64,000 bases of DNA from Pseudomonas sp. PDM14 (GCF_014851905.1 NZ_JACVAQ010000001.1:1922001-1986000); one strand, 5' to 3'. Shown: positions 43,621 to 51,157, counted from the first letter of the stretch. Notes: generated by a model not told the origin, from the sequence alone. Translations and numbers: made by a program.

Positions 43621-44264
43621 GCGCCCTCCCACTCCGCGAGTAGCGCATGACTGTCGAGCACGCGGCCGAACAACCCGCCCTCGACCTCGACCATCACCAG
43701 CGCGGCGCCGTGCAGTTGCGGGTAAGGCGAAGCGCAGCCGTCGCTGACCAGGGTGCAGGCGTAGCCCCGGTCCACCGCGCTGCGCAGGGTCGAGTGCACG
43801 CAGACCTCGGTGGTCACGCCGGTGATGATCAATTCGCTGATGCCGCGGTTGCGCAGCAGCAGCTCCAGATCGGTGCTGGCGAAGGCGCTGTAGCCGGGCT
43901 TGTCGATTACCGGTTCGCCCGCCTGCGGCTGCAGCTCGTCGATCAGGTCGTGGCCGTATTCGCCGCGCACCAGCAACTTGCCCAGCGGGCCCTGGCTGCC
44001 GATGGGCGCGCCGGCATTGGCGGCGCGCAGGCGCTTGGGCTCGGGCAGATCGGAAAGATCCGCGCGGTGGCCTTCACGGGTGTGCACGACGAACATGCCG
44101 CTGGCGCGCGCCGCATCCAGCAGCGCCTGGATCGCCGGGATCGGCGCACGCAGCAGGCTGATGTCCAGCCCGGCCTGATCGGCGTAACCGCCCGGCGCGC
44201 AGAAGTCGCGCTGCATGTCGATGATGATCAGCGCCCGAGCGGCGGCATTGGTCGCCCGGCTCAC
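43617..44264 (-). CDS. Isochorismatase-family cysteine hydrolase
   Basis: The 215-residue product has the catalytic triad Asp16 (IIIDMQRDF), Lys122 (DKPGYSAF) and Cys155 (TTEVCVHST). The family includes N-carbamoylsarcosine amidase, biuret amidohydrolase and ureidoacrylate hydrolase (RutB). The segment APGGYADQAGLDIS resembles RutB/biuret enzymes. It probably cleaves a carbamoyl or ureido amide formed after the creatininase step. The start is GTG at 44264, overlapping the creatininase stop. Confidence 0.88.
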   Translation of the reverse strand: MSRATNAAARALIIIDMQRDFCAPGGYADQAGLDISLLRAPIPAIQALLDAARASGMFVVHTREGHRADLSDLPEPKRLRAANAGAPIGSQGPLGKLLVRGEYGHDLIDELQPQAGEPVIDKPGYSAFASTDLELLLRNRGISELIITGVTTEVCVHSTLRSAVDRGYACTLVSDGCASPYPQLHGAALVMVEVEGGLFGRVLDSHALLAEWEGA

Positions 44265-45028
44265 AGGCGGAATTCCTTGCGCACGGCAGCCGCGATGCCT
44301 TCACCGATATCGGCGGCCATGCGCGCGCCCTTCTGCGCGGTCGAGCCCTTGGCCGAGGACAGCACGCCGGACGGCGGCACCCACTCGGTACGGCTCGGGT
44401 ACATGTCGTAGGGCGGGAAGTCCGCCGGCGGCTCATCGGGGATCAAGTCGATGCGCACCAGGTGCGGCAGGTAGTGCAGCATCAGCGAGGTCTCGATCAC
44501 CGCCGCGTGCTCCAGGGCGAAACCGGGGAAGCCATCGGGGAACACATCGGCCAGGGTCTGCTCGGTGCAGAAGTCCCAGTGCTCCAGGCGCATCACTTCC
44601 AGCTTCGCCGTCGGGCCCAGCTCGCGCATGGCCAGCTCGATGCCCTCGGTGACGAACCACTGGTTCTCGTAGTGACCATCGACCAGCACCAGGCGGGTCA
44701 CACCGTGGCGAGCGAACTCGCGCACGGCGTCACGCACCAGGGCGATCAGGGTCTGTCCGTCGAGGCTGGTGGTGCCGCAGAAATGGTTACCGCCGCCGCA
44801 CTTGGGCTGCGATTTGTAGCCGTAGGACAGGGCCGGGGCGACCAGGCCGCCGACCTGCGCGGCAACGTCTTCGCACAGGGCGCTGGCGAGCAGCGCATCG
44901 GTGCCCAGCGGCAGGTGCGGGCCGTGTTGTTCGGTGGCACCGCAGGGCAGGAAGACCACGGGGGAGTCTTCACGCACGCGGCGCGCGTATTCGACCCAGC
45001 TGAGCTGATCCATGCGCACGGTTTTCAT
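44261..45028 (-). CDS. Creatininase-family amidohydrolase
   Basis: The 255-residue product resembles Pseudomonas creatininase end to end, with YGYKSQPKCGGGNHF and CGTTSLDG closely conserved. Metal ligands Glu33, His35, Asp44, His119 and Glu121 are all present. The second active-site tryptophan of creatininase (Trp174) appears as phenylalanine in GFPGFALEH, hinting at another cyclic guanidine or amide substrate. No creatinase gene adjoins it. It overlaps the EamA and hydrolase genes by 4 bases each. Confidence 0.88.
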   Translation of the reverse strand: MKTVRMDQLSWVEYARRVREDSPVVFLPCGATEQHGPHLPLGTDALLASALCEDVAAQVGGLVAPALSYGYKSQPKCGGGNHFCGTTSLDGQTLIALVRDAVREFARHGVTRLVLVDGHYENQWFVTEGIELAMRELGPTAKLEVMRLEHWDFCTEQTLADVFPDGFPGFALEHAAVIETSLMLHYLPHLVRIDLIPDEPPADFPPYDMYPSRTEWVPPSGVLSSAKGSTAQKGARMAADIGEGIAAAVRKEFRL

Positions 45029-45909
45029 GGGCGTACCTCACAGGCAACGGAAGGGGATTCGGCCGGCGGCCGCGCGGCGATCAGTGCGGCAGCCAGTACC
45101 AGGGCGCCGCCGCACCATTCGCGCAGGCCCAGTTCGCGGTCGCCGAACCAGGCCGCGGTGAGCACCGCGACCACCAGTTCGACCACCACCAGCACTGCGG
45201 CGCGGCCGGCTTCGACATGGGTGAAACCGTACTGCGCGGCGCTCATGGCGATCAGCCAGAACACGCCGAACAGCGCCACCTGGCCCCACAGCACGCCGTC
45301 CATCGCCGGCAACGGCGTACCCTGCAGCAGGCAGAACAGGCCGCCGAGCAGCGCGCTGCCGACGAAGGCCACCACCGCCTTGCTCGCCAGCGGCACCTGT
45401 TCGGCGGCGCGGGTGGCCAGGTTGTTGATGGCGAACGCCAGGCCGGCGGACAGCGCCAGCCAGTCGGTACTGGTCAGCGGGCGGAAGGTGTCGTGGCTGA
45501 TGCCCAGGGTCAGGGCGATACCGAGCATGGCCAGCGCCAGCGCGCCGACGCGCAGGGCATTGAGGCGTTCGCCGAGCACCAGCCAGCCGCCGAGCAGACC
45601 CCACACCGGCGCGAGGTAAAACAGCAGCATGGCGCGCACCACGTCACCCTCGGACAGCGCGCCGACCAGCCCGGCCGTGGCCCAGCCGCCGAACAGGCCG
45701 ATCGCCAGCAACGCCGTGCGCTGCGGCCACCAGGCGCGGCGCTGGCGCCACAGCAGCGGGATGGCCAGCAGGCTGAGCAGGCCGTAGGTGGCCAGCACCA
45801 GCGGCATACCGACCAGGCCGAGGCCGGCGAAATGCTGCAGCGGCATCCAGCCCAGGCCCCAGAAACTGGCGCCGACCAGGAGGACGATTTCCGGCTTCAT
45901 GGCGGCCAT
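45025..45909 (-). CDS. EamA/DMT-family transporter
   Basis: The 294-residue product has ten predicted hydrophobic helices in two EamA repeats (about 5-135 and 150-280). The family moves metabolites such as amino acids, often outward. It may export a product or surplus guanidine; known guanidine riboswitches often control small multidrug-resistance exporters. The start is ATG at 45909 or 45900; the first is one base past the SDR stop. Confidence 0.85.
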   Translation of the reverse strand: MAAMKPEIVLLVGASFWGLGWMPLQHFAGLGLVGMPLVLATYGLLSLLAIPLLWRQRRAWWPQRTALLAIGLFGGWATAGLVGALSEGDVVRAMLLFYLAPVWGLLGGWLVLGERLNALRVGALALAMLGIALTLGISHDTFRPLTSTDWLALSAGLAFAINNLATRAAEQVPLASKAVVAFVGSALLGGLFCLLQGTPLPAMDGVLWGQVALFGVFWLIAMSAAQYGFTHVEAGRAAVLVVVELVVAVLTAAWFGDRELGLREWCGGALVLAAALIAARPPAESPSVACEVRP

Positions 45910-45910
45910 C

Positions 45911-46678
45911 TCAGCTGCCCATCCAGGCGCCGCCATTGGCGCCGAGCATCTGCCCGTGGAAGAAGCTGGCACCCGGCGAGACCAGGAACAGCACCGCCGC
46001 GGCGATTTCTTCCGGGCGGCCAAGGCGGCCGGCGGGAATGTCGCTTTCCTTGGCGACCATCTCCGCGCTCATGTGCGCCAGCGAGACCATCGGCGTGTCC
46101 ACCGGGCCCGGCGCCACGCCATTGATGCGGATATGCGGGGCGAACTCGCGGGCCAGCGAACGGGTCAGGCCGATCACCCCGGCCTTGGCCGTGCAGTAGG
46201 CAACGTAGTCGGCACGGCCGACGAAGCCCAGCTCGGAGGCGATGTTGACGATGCAGCCGCTTTGCCGCGTTTGCATGTGGCGCAGGGCATGCCGGCAGCA
46301 GCGGTAGACGCCGCCGAGGTCGACGCCGAGCACGTGGGCCCAGTCGTCCTCGTCGGTGTCGACGAAGGGTTTTTCCAGGATCACCCCGGCATTGTTGACC
46401 AGGATGTCCAGCGGCCCGGCGGCGAGCACTTCCTCGAACAGGCTGGCGACCTGCATCGGCGAGGCGACATCGGCCTGCACGGTGCGCGCGCGGCCACCGG
46501 CGGCCTCGATGTCAGCAACCAGCGCGGCAGCGGCATCCGACTGGCGCAGGTGGTTGATCCACACCAGCGCGCCGGCCTCGGCCAGGGCGATGGCGGTGGC
46601 CCGGCCGATGCCCTGGGCGGCGCCGGTAACCAGCGCGGTCTGCCCGGCCAGCGGCCGTTGTTGCACCGAGGCGCTCAT
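45911..46678 (-). CDS. Short-chain dehydrogenase/reductase (first of two)
   Basis: The 255-residue classical SDR has the cofactor motif VTGAAQGIGRAT, NNAG, catalytic serine in NIASELGF and YxxxK in YVAYCTAK. It is probably NAD(P)-linked oxidation of an alcohol. Its ATG overlaps the upstream SDR stop by 4 bases. Confidence 0.92.
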   Translation of the reverse strand: MSASVQQRPLAGQTALVTGAAQGIGRATAIALAEAGALVWINHLRQSDAAAALVADIEAAGGRARTVQADVASPMQVASLFEEVLAAGPLDILVNNAGVILEKPFVDTDEDDWAHVLGVDLGGVYRCCRHALRHMQTRQSGCIVNIASELGFVGRADYVAYCTAKAGVIGLTRSLAREFAPHIRINGVAPGPVDTPMVSLAHMSAEMVAKESDIPAGRLGRPEEIAAAVLFLVSPGASFFHGQMLGANGGAWMGS

Positions 46679-47448
46679 TGCATCACCTCGCCGTGGCTGA
46701 CCGAGATCGCCTGGCCGGTGACCGGCCCGGCCAGGGCGCTGCCGAGGAACAGGAAGGTGCCGGCCAGGTCCGCCGGGGTCAGCAGTTCCGGCACCGCCTG
46801 GGCGGCGAGAATCAGCGCCAGCTCCTCGTCCTCGCTGCGCCCGCTGGCTTCGGCCATCACCCGCAGCGAACGCATCGCCGCCTCGGTGCCGACCCAGCCC
46901 GGGCACACGGCGTTGACGCGAATGCGCCGCGGCCCCAGCTCCCAGGCCAGCGAACGGGTCAGGCCGATCACCGCGTGCTTGCTGGCGACATAGGCGGAAA
47001 AACCGGGCACGCCTTTCAGCCCCCAGATCGACGCCTGGTTGATCACACAGCTGCCGGCGCGCAACTGGCCCTGCAGGGCGCGGGTCAGGCGCAGCATCGA
47101 GGCGACGTTGTTGTCCAGCAGCGCCTGCCAGTGCGCGTCGGCCTCGGCGCCAGTGTCGATCAGCGGCGTGGCGTACTCGACGCCGGCGTTGTTGATCAGC
47201 ACGTCCAGCGGCCGGGTGCCGCGCTCGGCAACATAGGCGGCGATGGCCGCGCTGTCGCCGAGGTCCAGCGTGGCGATGCGGCTGGCGGTCAGCGCTGCCA
47301 GCTCGTCGGCGACCTTGATCAGCGCCTCGGCGTTGCGGTCGAGCAGTTCCAGCGTGGCGCCCTGCTCGGCGAAGGCACGCGCCAGGCCACGGCCGATGCC
47401 GCTGGCCGCGCCGGTGATGAGGATCTGTTTGCCGCGGTAGTCGATCAT
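46675..47448 (-). CDS. Short-chain dehydrogenase/reductase (second of two)
   Basis: The 257-residue classical SDR has ITGAASGIGRGLA, DVLINNAG, INQASIWG and YxxxK in FSAYVASK. An aspartate in ELLDRN at the end of beta-2 favours NAD. It starts 2 bases after the diiron-enzyme gene, so it may oxidise that enzyme's hydroxylated product. An apparent 466-residue frame reaching 48075 is a shadow. Confidence 0.92.
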   Translation of the reverse strand: MIDYRGKQILITGAASGIGRGLARAFAEQGATLELLDRNAEALIKVADELAALTASRIATLDLGDSAAIAAYVAERGTRPLDVLINNAGVEYATPLIDTGAEADAHWQALLDNNVASMLRLTRALQGQLRAGSCVINQASIWGLKGVPGFSAYVASKHAVIGLTRSLAWELGPRRIRVNAVCPGWVGTEAAMRSLRVMAEASGRSEDEELALILAAQAVPELLTPADLAGTFLFLGSALAGPVTGQAISVSHGEVMQ

Positions 47449-47450
47449 CG

Positions 47451-48473
47451 TCACACCGCCGTCAGGAACGACACGCCAACCGCACCGTAGAAGCCATCGG
47501 CACGATGCGCCCCGGCCGGCTCGACCACCCCGTAGTTGTCGTCGATCACCCGGCGCAGGCGGTGCTGGTGGAAGCTCTTGAACAACAGGTGCATCGGCAG
47601 CACCTGGTTGTAGGCATCGCCATACAGCTGCTGGTGCAGCGCGGGCAGGCGGTACCAGGGCGCCACCGGCTTCTCGTGGTGGGCGTTGTGGTAGGCGAAG
47701 TTGAGCAGCAGCAGGTCGAGCACCGGCCAGCGCACCGAGACCACGTTGCTGAAGGTGTTCATCTGCTCGTAGGCGCGGTCGCGCTGCTTGTCGTCGGGGA
47801 TCTTGCCGCCGTCTTCGAGCACCGCGAAGGCGTCGTAGGTGTGCTGGTAGGCGTCGGTGAAGCGCAGCACGGTGAGCATGATCGACCAGGCGACGAAGTA
47901 CAGGACCACCGCCTTCAGCGACACCGCCGCCATCAGGCCGAACAGCACAGCGCGAATCAGCAGGGTCACGGCGACCTTGCCGCGGTTGGCGCGGTGCTTC
48001 TCGTTGCTGGTGATGAACGGCAAGAGGATCACGTAGTAATGCATGATCAGCTCGACTGCCGGCACGTAGGCCCACTCAGCCGCCAGCACCAGCTTGCGGA
48101 ACCAGCCAGGGCAGCTGTTGAGGAATTGCTTGGTATCGAAGGTGATCACGTCGGCGCGGTCGACGTGGTGGCGCATATGTTTCTTGCGCAGGTCCTGGAA
48201 GCCGGCGTAGCAGCTGCCGCACAGCCAGCTCGCCACCTCACCGGCCCATTCGTTGTGCTTGGGCTTGGCGAAAATGGTGCCGTGGGCGAATTCGTGGATC
48301 AGGTAGGCGGCGATGATCATCGCGTGGCCGAGCAGCAGCGTACCGGCAATGTTGATCAGCCAATTGCTGGCAAACAGCATGGCCAGGCCGCCGGCAAATC
48401 CGCCGAGGGCGTAGGCGATGGCCAGGCTGTTGGCGATACGGCCATCGGCGTAGCGGTAGATCTGGGCGGACAT
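47451..48473 (-). CDS. Membrane diiron fatty-acid-desaturase-family oxygenase
   Basis: The 340-residue product has the three histidine boxes of membrane diiron enzymes: HEFAH (60-64), HMRHH (99-103) and HNAHH (262-266). They are set among four or more membrane helices. The family includes desaturases and hydroxylases such as AlkB-like enzymes. In an import-plus-amidohydrolase operon it more likely hydroxylates a small imported compound than a lipid. The ATG at 48473 has GGAGG; a longer start at 48527 is weaker. Confidence 0.85.
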   Translation of the reverse strand: MSAQIYRYADGRIANSLAIAYALGGFAGGLAMLFASNWLINIAGTLLLGHAMIIAAYLIHEFAHGTIFAKPKHNEWAGEVASWLCGSCYAGFQDLRKKHMRHHVDRADVITFDTKQFLNSCPGWFRKLVLAAEWAYVPAVELIMHYYVILLPFITSNEKHRANRGKVAVTLLIRAVLFGLMAAVSLKAVVLYFVAWSIMLTVLRFTDAYQHTYDAFAVLEDGGKIPDDKQRDRAYEQMNTFSNVVSVRWPVLDLLLLNFAYHNAHHEKPVAPWYRLPALHQQLYGDAYNQVLPMHLLFKSFHQHRLRRVIDDNYGVVEPAGAHRADGFYGAVGVSFLTAV

Positions 48474-48543
48474 GGGTTCCTCCGGATTCCGGTTGGAGTC
48501 ATGGGCGACGGGCTTCGCCGTCTTCATCGATCCAGTTGCGCAG

Positions 48544-48569
48544 GGTGGATGGCGCGTTATCCATCCACC
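48544..48569. repeat. GTGGATGG-type intergenic inverted repeat
   Basis: GGTGGATGG and CCATCCACC enclose CGCGTTAT. This resembles a short inverted-repeat element common between Pseudomonas genes; a degenerate relative lies near 24834-24869. Confidence 0.5.
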
Positions 48570-48582
48570 GCTGCGTAGCCTG

Positions 48583-48612
48583 GCGGGGTGAACGGCGCGC
48601 CATTCACCCCGC
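48583..48612 (-). terminator. Intercistronic hairpin after the binding-protein gene
   Basis: A perfect 10-bp stem GCGGGGTGAA/TTCACCCCGC encloses CGGCGCGCCA. It lies 14 bases past the binding-protein stop and has no U-tract. Such hairpins often protect or partly terminate transcripts so that the binding protein is made in excess. Confidence 0.55.
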
Positions 48613-48625
48613 AGGCAAGAGCGGC

Positions 48626-49630
48626 TTACTTGGCCAGGGCCTCGACGAACTGCGCGTCGAAGGTGTCGGCGAAGTCGGGGATGAGCGGGATCTGGCCGTT
48701 GTCCTTGAGCAGCTGGGCGATCACCGCGCCGCTGCCGTAGAACGAGCTGGTCGCCTCGGATTGCTCGAAGTTCTTCGCCATTTCCGCCAGCGGGATGTTG
48801 TACACGCCGCCCATCTGCTCCTTGGCTTCCTCGGCGGAAACGCCGAGCACCTTGCCGATGATTTTGGCCGCCTCGTCCGGGTGGCTCTGCATGTAGGCCA
48901 GGCCGTCGAGGTAGCCGAGCATCAGCGCCTTGATCGCCGCCGGGCGTTTGGCGATGACCTTCTCGTCGAAGGCCAGCACGTCGGTGATCAGCCCCGGCGC
49001 ATCCTTGGACGAGTAGACGATGTGGAACTTGTCGCCCGGCATGCCGAGGATCTGCGACACGTTGGGCTCGTAGGTCACGCCGACCGGCAGGCTGCCGGAA
49101 GCCATCGCGCCGGGAATGCCCTCGGGAGTCATGTTGATCGGGTCGATGTCCTTGGCGCTCAGGCCGTTGACCTTGAGGGCGTAGGCGAGGAGGAAGTCGG
49201 ACGGCGACAGCGGGTTGAAGCCGACCTTCTTGCCCTTGAAGTCGGCGACCGAGGCGATCGACTTGTCGGCGACGATGGCATCGCCACCGTTGGAGAAGTC
49301 GATAGGCATCACCACCTTCTGGGTCAGGCCCTTGGCCACGCCACCGACCACCTGGTCGTACGTCAACATGCCGCCGTCGAGGGCGCTGCCGAGCATGGCC
49401 GACGGAATCAGCGCGGGGTCGTTGAAGAATTGCAGCTCCACCTTGAGGTCATGGGCCTTGTACAGGTCCAGCTCGTCGGCGACGTAGAACGGCGCGTAAC
49501 CGGCCCAGACGACCGTGCCGATCTTGAGTTTTTCCAGGGCTTGCGCGCTGAAGGGCAGCACACCGGCGACGGTGGCCAGGCTGGCGCAAAGCAGGGTCTT
49601 GCGCAGTGAACGCAGGGACAGCAGGGTCAT
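48626..49630 (-). CDS. ABC transporter substrate-binding protein (NMT1/THI5/SsuA-like)
   Basis: The 334-residue product has a signal peptide (LLCASLATVAGVLPFSAQA) and an NMT1-like fold (KIGTVVWAGYAPFYVADEL, VADFKGKKVGFN, PGLITDVLAFDE). It feeds the permease and ATPase at the far end of the operon. The gene is first behind the guanidine-I riboswitch, so the ligand is plausibly guanidine or a guanidino compound. GGAG lies before the ATG. Confidence 0.92.
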   Translation of the reverse strand: MTLLSLRSLRKTLLCASLATVAGVLPFSAQALEKLKIGTVVWAGYAPFYVADELDLYKAHDLKVELQFFNDPALIPSAMLGSALDGGMLTYDQVVGGVAKGLTQKVVMPIDFSNGGDAIVADKSIASVADFKGKKVGFNPLSPSDFLLAYALKVNGLSAKDIDPINMTPEGIPGAMASGSLPVGVTYEPNVSQILGMPGDKFHIVYSSKDAPGLITDVLAFDEKVIAKRPAAIKALMLGYLDGLAYMQSHPDEAAKIIGKVLGVSAEEAKEQMGGVYNIPLAEMAKNFEQSEATSSFYGSGAVIAQLLKDNGQIPLIPDFADTFDAQFVEALAK

Positions 49631-49671
49631 GGCATAGCTCCTACACGTTGGAAATCGGCACGGGATGACAT

Positions 49672-49772
49672 CACGTCCTCCCGGGCTTTTATCCCGCCGT
49701 GTAGCCCTGATCCTTAGGGCCGGAAAACTCTCGGACCAGCATCGACGTCTGTCGACCGGAACCCTAGTTCGC
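49672..49772 (-). promoter_or_regulatory. Guanidine-I (ykkC) riboswitch
   Basis: On the reverse strand the conserved blocks occur in order: CTAGGGTTCCGG (near 49766-49755), CTGGTCCGAGAG (49739-49728), ACACGGCGGGATAAAA (49702-49687), then GCCCGGGAGG (49686-49677). These are the hallmark sequences of the guanidine-binding ykkC class. The GAGAG and AAAAGCCCGGGAG blocks fit the guanidine subtype rather than the PRPP or ppGpp subtypes. The start codon of the binding-protein gene is 42 bases beyond the aptamer. A downstream hairpin can include the aptamer's 3' strand, suggesting a structural switch. Confidence 0.9.
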
Positions 49773-50008
49773 CTCTGTTACCGCTCCACTGTGCCAAGCG
49801 TCATGAGCGTACAACGCGGCGCTGGGCCGGCGTGTCTCATCCCGTTTCTACTGGGAACTTTGCAAGTGCGGTGCCAAGACCTGGCAAGAAGGGAAAACAC
49901 GCCGCGTTTCAACGGCTTGAGCCCGCATGCCGGTGATCGCCCGGACCGGGCGGCAGGGCATGGCGCACCAGCTACAGGCGCGCCGCCTGCTTTCAGTGCA
50001 GGACCGGA
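49773..50008. other. Upstream regulatory region of the guanidine operon
   Basis: This stretch lies between the riboswitch and the end of the M23-like gene. It contains the sigma-54 promoter (49861-49877), a possible NtrC-like inverted site GCACCA/AGGCGC (49965-49981) about 100 bases further up, and a 15-base palindrome CGCCCGGACCGGGCG (49938-49952) that may terminate the upstream gene. Confidence 0.55.
49861..49877 (-). promoter_or_regulatory. Sigma-54 promoter of the guanidine-riboswitch operon
   Basis: On the reverse strand TTGGCACCGCACTTGCA matches the -24/-12 consensus, with GG and GC separated by exactly 10 bases. The transcript would start near 49850, about 80 bases ahead of the riboswitch aptamer. 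Sigma-54 control fits a nitrogen-acquisition operon. Confidence 0.75.
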
Positions 50009-50905
50009 CTATTCGCCGCCGACGGCGAAGTTGGGCAGGCTGTCGACTGGCTGGGCGAAGTTGAAGGGGATCGATTCCAGCGCCAGGCCGACGTTGCGCT
50101 GCACCACGAAGTGCAGGTGCGGGCCGGTGCTGTTGCCGGTGTTGCCGGAGTTGGCCAGGTGCTCGCCAGCCTCGATGCGCTGGCCCTCGCGCACGCTCAC
50201 CGAGCCACGCATCAGGTGCAGGTAGACGCCCATGGTGCCGTCGTCATGCAGGATGCGCACGTAGTTGCCGGACGGGTTGGTGCCGCGCCCGCTCTGCTGG
50301 TTCTCGGTCTTCACCACCATGCCGCCGCGCGCGGCGACGATGGGCGTGCCCTGCGGCATGGCGATATCGATGGCGTAGCGGCCCTTGGGCGTGAAGTGGC
50401 TGTACTTGCCGTTGGCGCCCTGGGTCAGCTTGAACGGCCCGCCACGCCAGGGCAGCGGGTAGCGATAGAGCATCGGCTGCTGGCGCGGGTCGCCGAGGGC
50501 GTAGCGCAGCTTGGGCTTGTAGCTCATCGGTTTGCCGGCTTCGAGCGGCGCCAGGGTGGCCAGGCGGATCTTGCTGCGCGGCGGCAAGACCCAGCGAATC
50601 GGCTGTTCGGGCGCGCCGACGGCATTGACCACGCGCTGCAGGGTCAACTCGATCTCCACCGGGGCGTAGAGGTCGTTGCGGATCATCAGGGTTTCGCCGG
50701 CGTCGTGCTTCTTGGTTTCCAGCTTCACCAGGTTGTCCAGACGCTCGATCATGCGGTCGCGGAACACGAACACCTGCGCGCCGGCCACGGCCTTGTCGCT
50801 GTAGGTGACGACGCCGTTCTTGTCGACATACTTGTAGATGGTCAGCGCGCTGGCCTGGCCTGCAACCAGCAACAGCACACCGCAGATGAATGAGCGCCCT
50901 AGCAT
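50009..50905 (-). CDS. Exported DUF4124 and M23 peptidase-like protein
   Basis: The 298-residue product has a signal peptide and a DUF4124 segment (TIYKYVDKNGVVTYSDK). The C-terminal LytM/M23 domain (about 160-285) has the motif GPHLHFVV and the YAIDIAMPQGTPIVAA loop. The first metal-site histidine of active M23 enzymes appears as arginine-tyrosine before AID, so hydrolysis is uncertain. It probably acts on or near the cell wall. Confidence 0.87.
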   Translation of the reverse strand: MLGRSFICGVLLLVAGQASALTIYKYVDKNGVVTYSDKAVAGAQVFVFRDRMIERLDNLVKLETKKHDAGETLMIRNDLYAPVEIELTLQRVVNAVGAPEQPIRWVLPPRSKIRLATLAPLEAGKPMSYKPKLRYALGDPRQQPMLYRYPLPWRGGPFKLTQGANGKYSHFTPKGRYAIDIAMPQGTPIVAARGGMVVKTENQQSGRGTNPSGNYVRILHDDGTMGVYLHLMRGSVSVREGQRIEAGEHLANSGNTGNSTGPHLHFVVQRNVGLALESIPFNFAQPVDSLPNFAVGGE

Positions 50906-51157
50906 AACGTCTCGGATTTAGTAGTTGATTTGGTATCCGGGCTGGCAAGACTAGCAGCGCCGCCGGCCATCCGCGAGCCCCCGCCGCCCGCGCTGTGCAG
51001 CATTTGGCAGGTGTTCCGACGACTGTCCCGGCCGCGCCGGGAGAATCCGATGAAAGGCGCGGCGCAGAGCGCTCAATCCGACCTTGGTCGAACAGGCAGG
51101 CCGACACCCTCGGCCTAGACTCGCGGCCCTCGCCCTGCTCCGTCTCCGAGGTTCTCC

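Noticed and set aside
44261..45028. Creatininase homologue as mycofactocin protein MftE
   Set aside because: No mycofactocin precursor, radical SAM or other mft genes are nearby, and the sequence is closer to true creatininase.
46675..48075. 466-residue fused SDR
   Set aside because: The N-terminal 200 residues are an antisense-free but out-of-frame reading of the desaturase-family gene; the SDR starts at 47448.
49672..49772. PRPP or ppGpp subtype of ykkC
   Set aside because: Those subtypes differ in the segments after GGTCC and in the last conserved strand; here GAGAG and AAAAGCCCGGGAG fit the guanidine type. A covariance-model score would settle it.
49631..49780. Thiamine (TPP) riboswitch for the NMT1/THI5-like binding protein
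   Set aside because: The leader lacks the TPP CUGAGA motif and instead has the ordered ykkC guanidine blocks.
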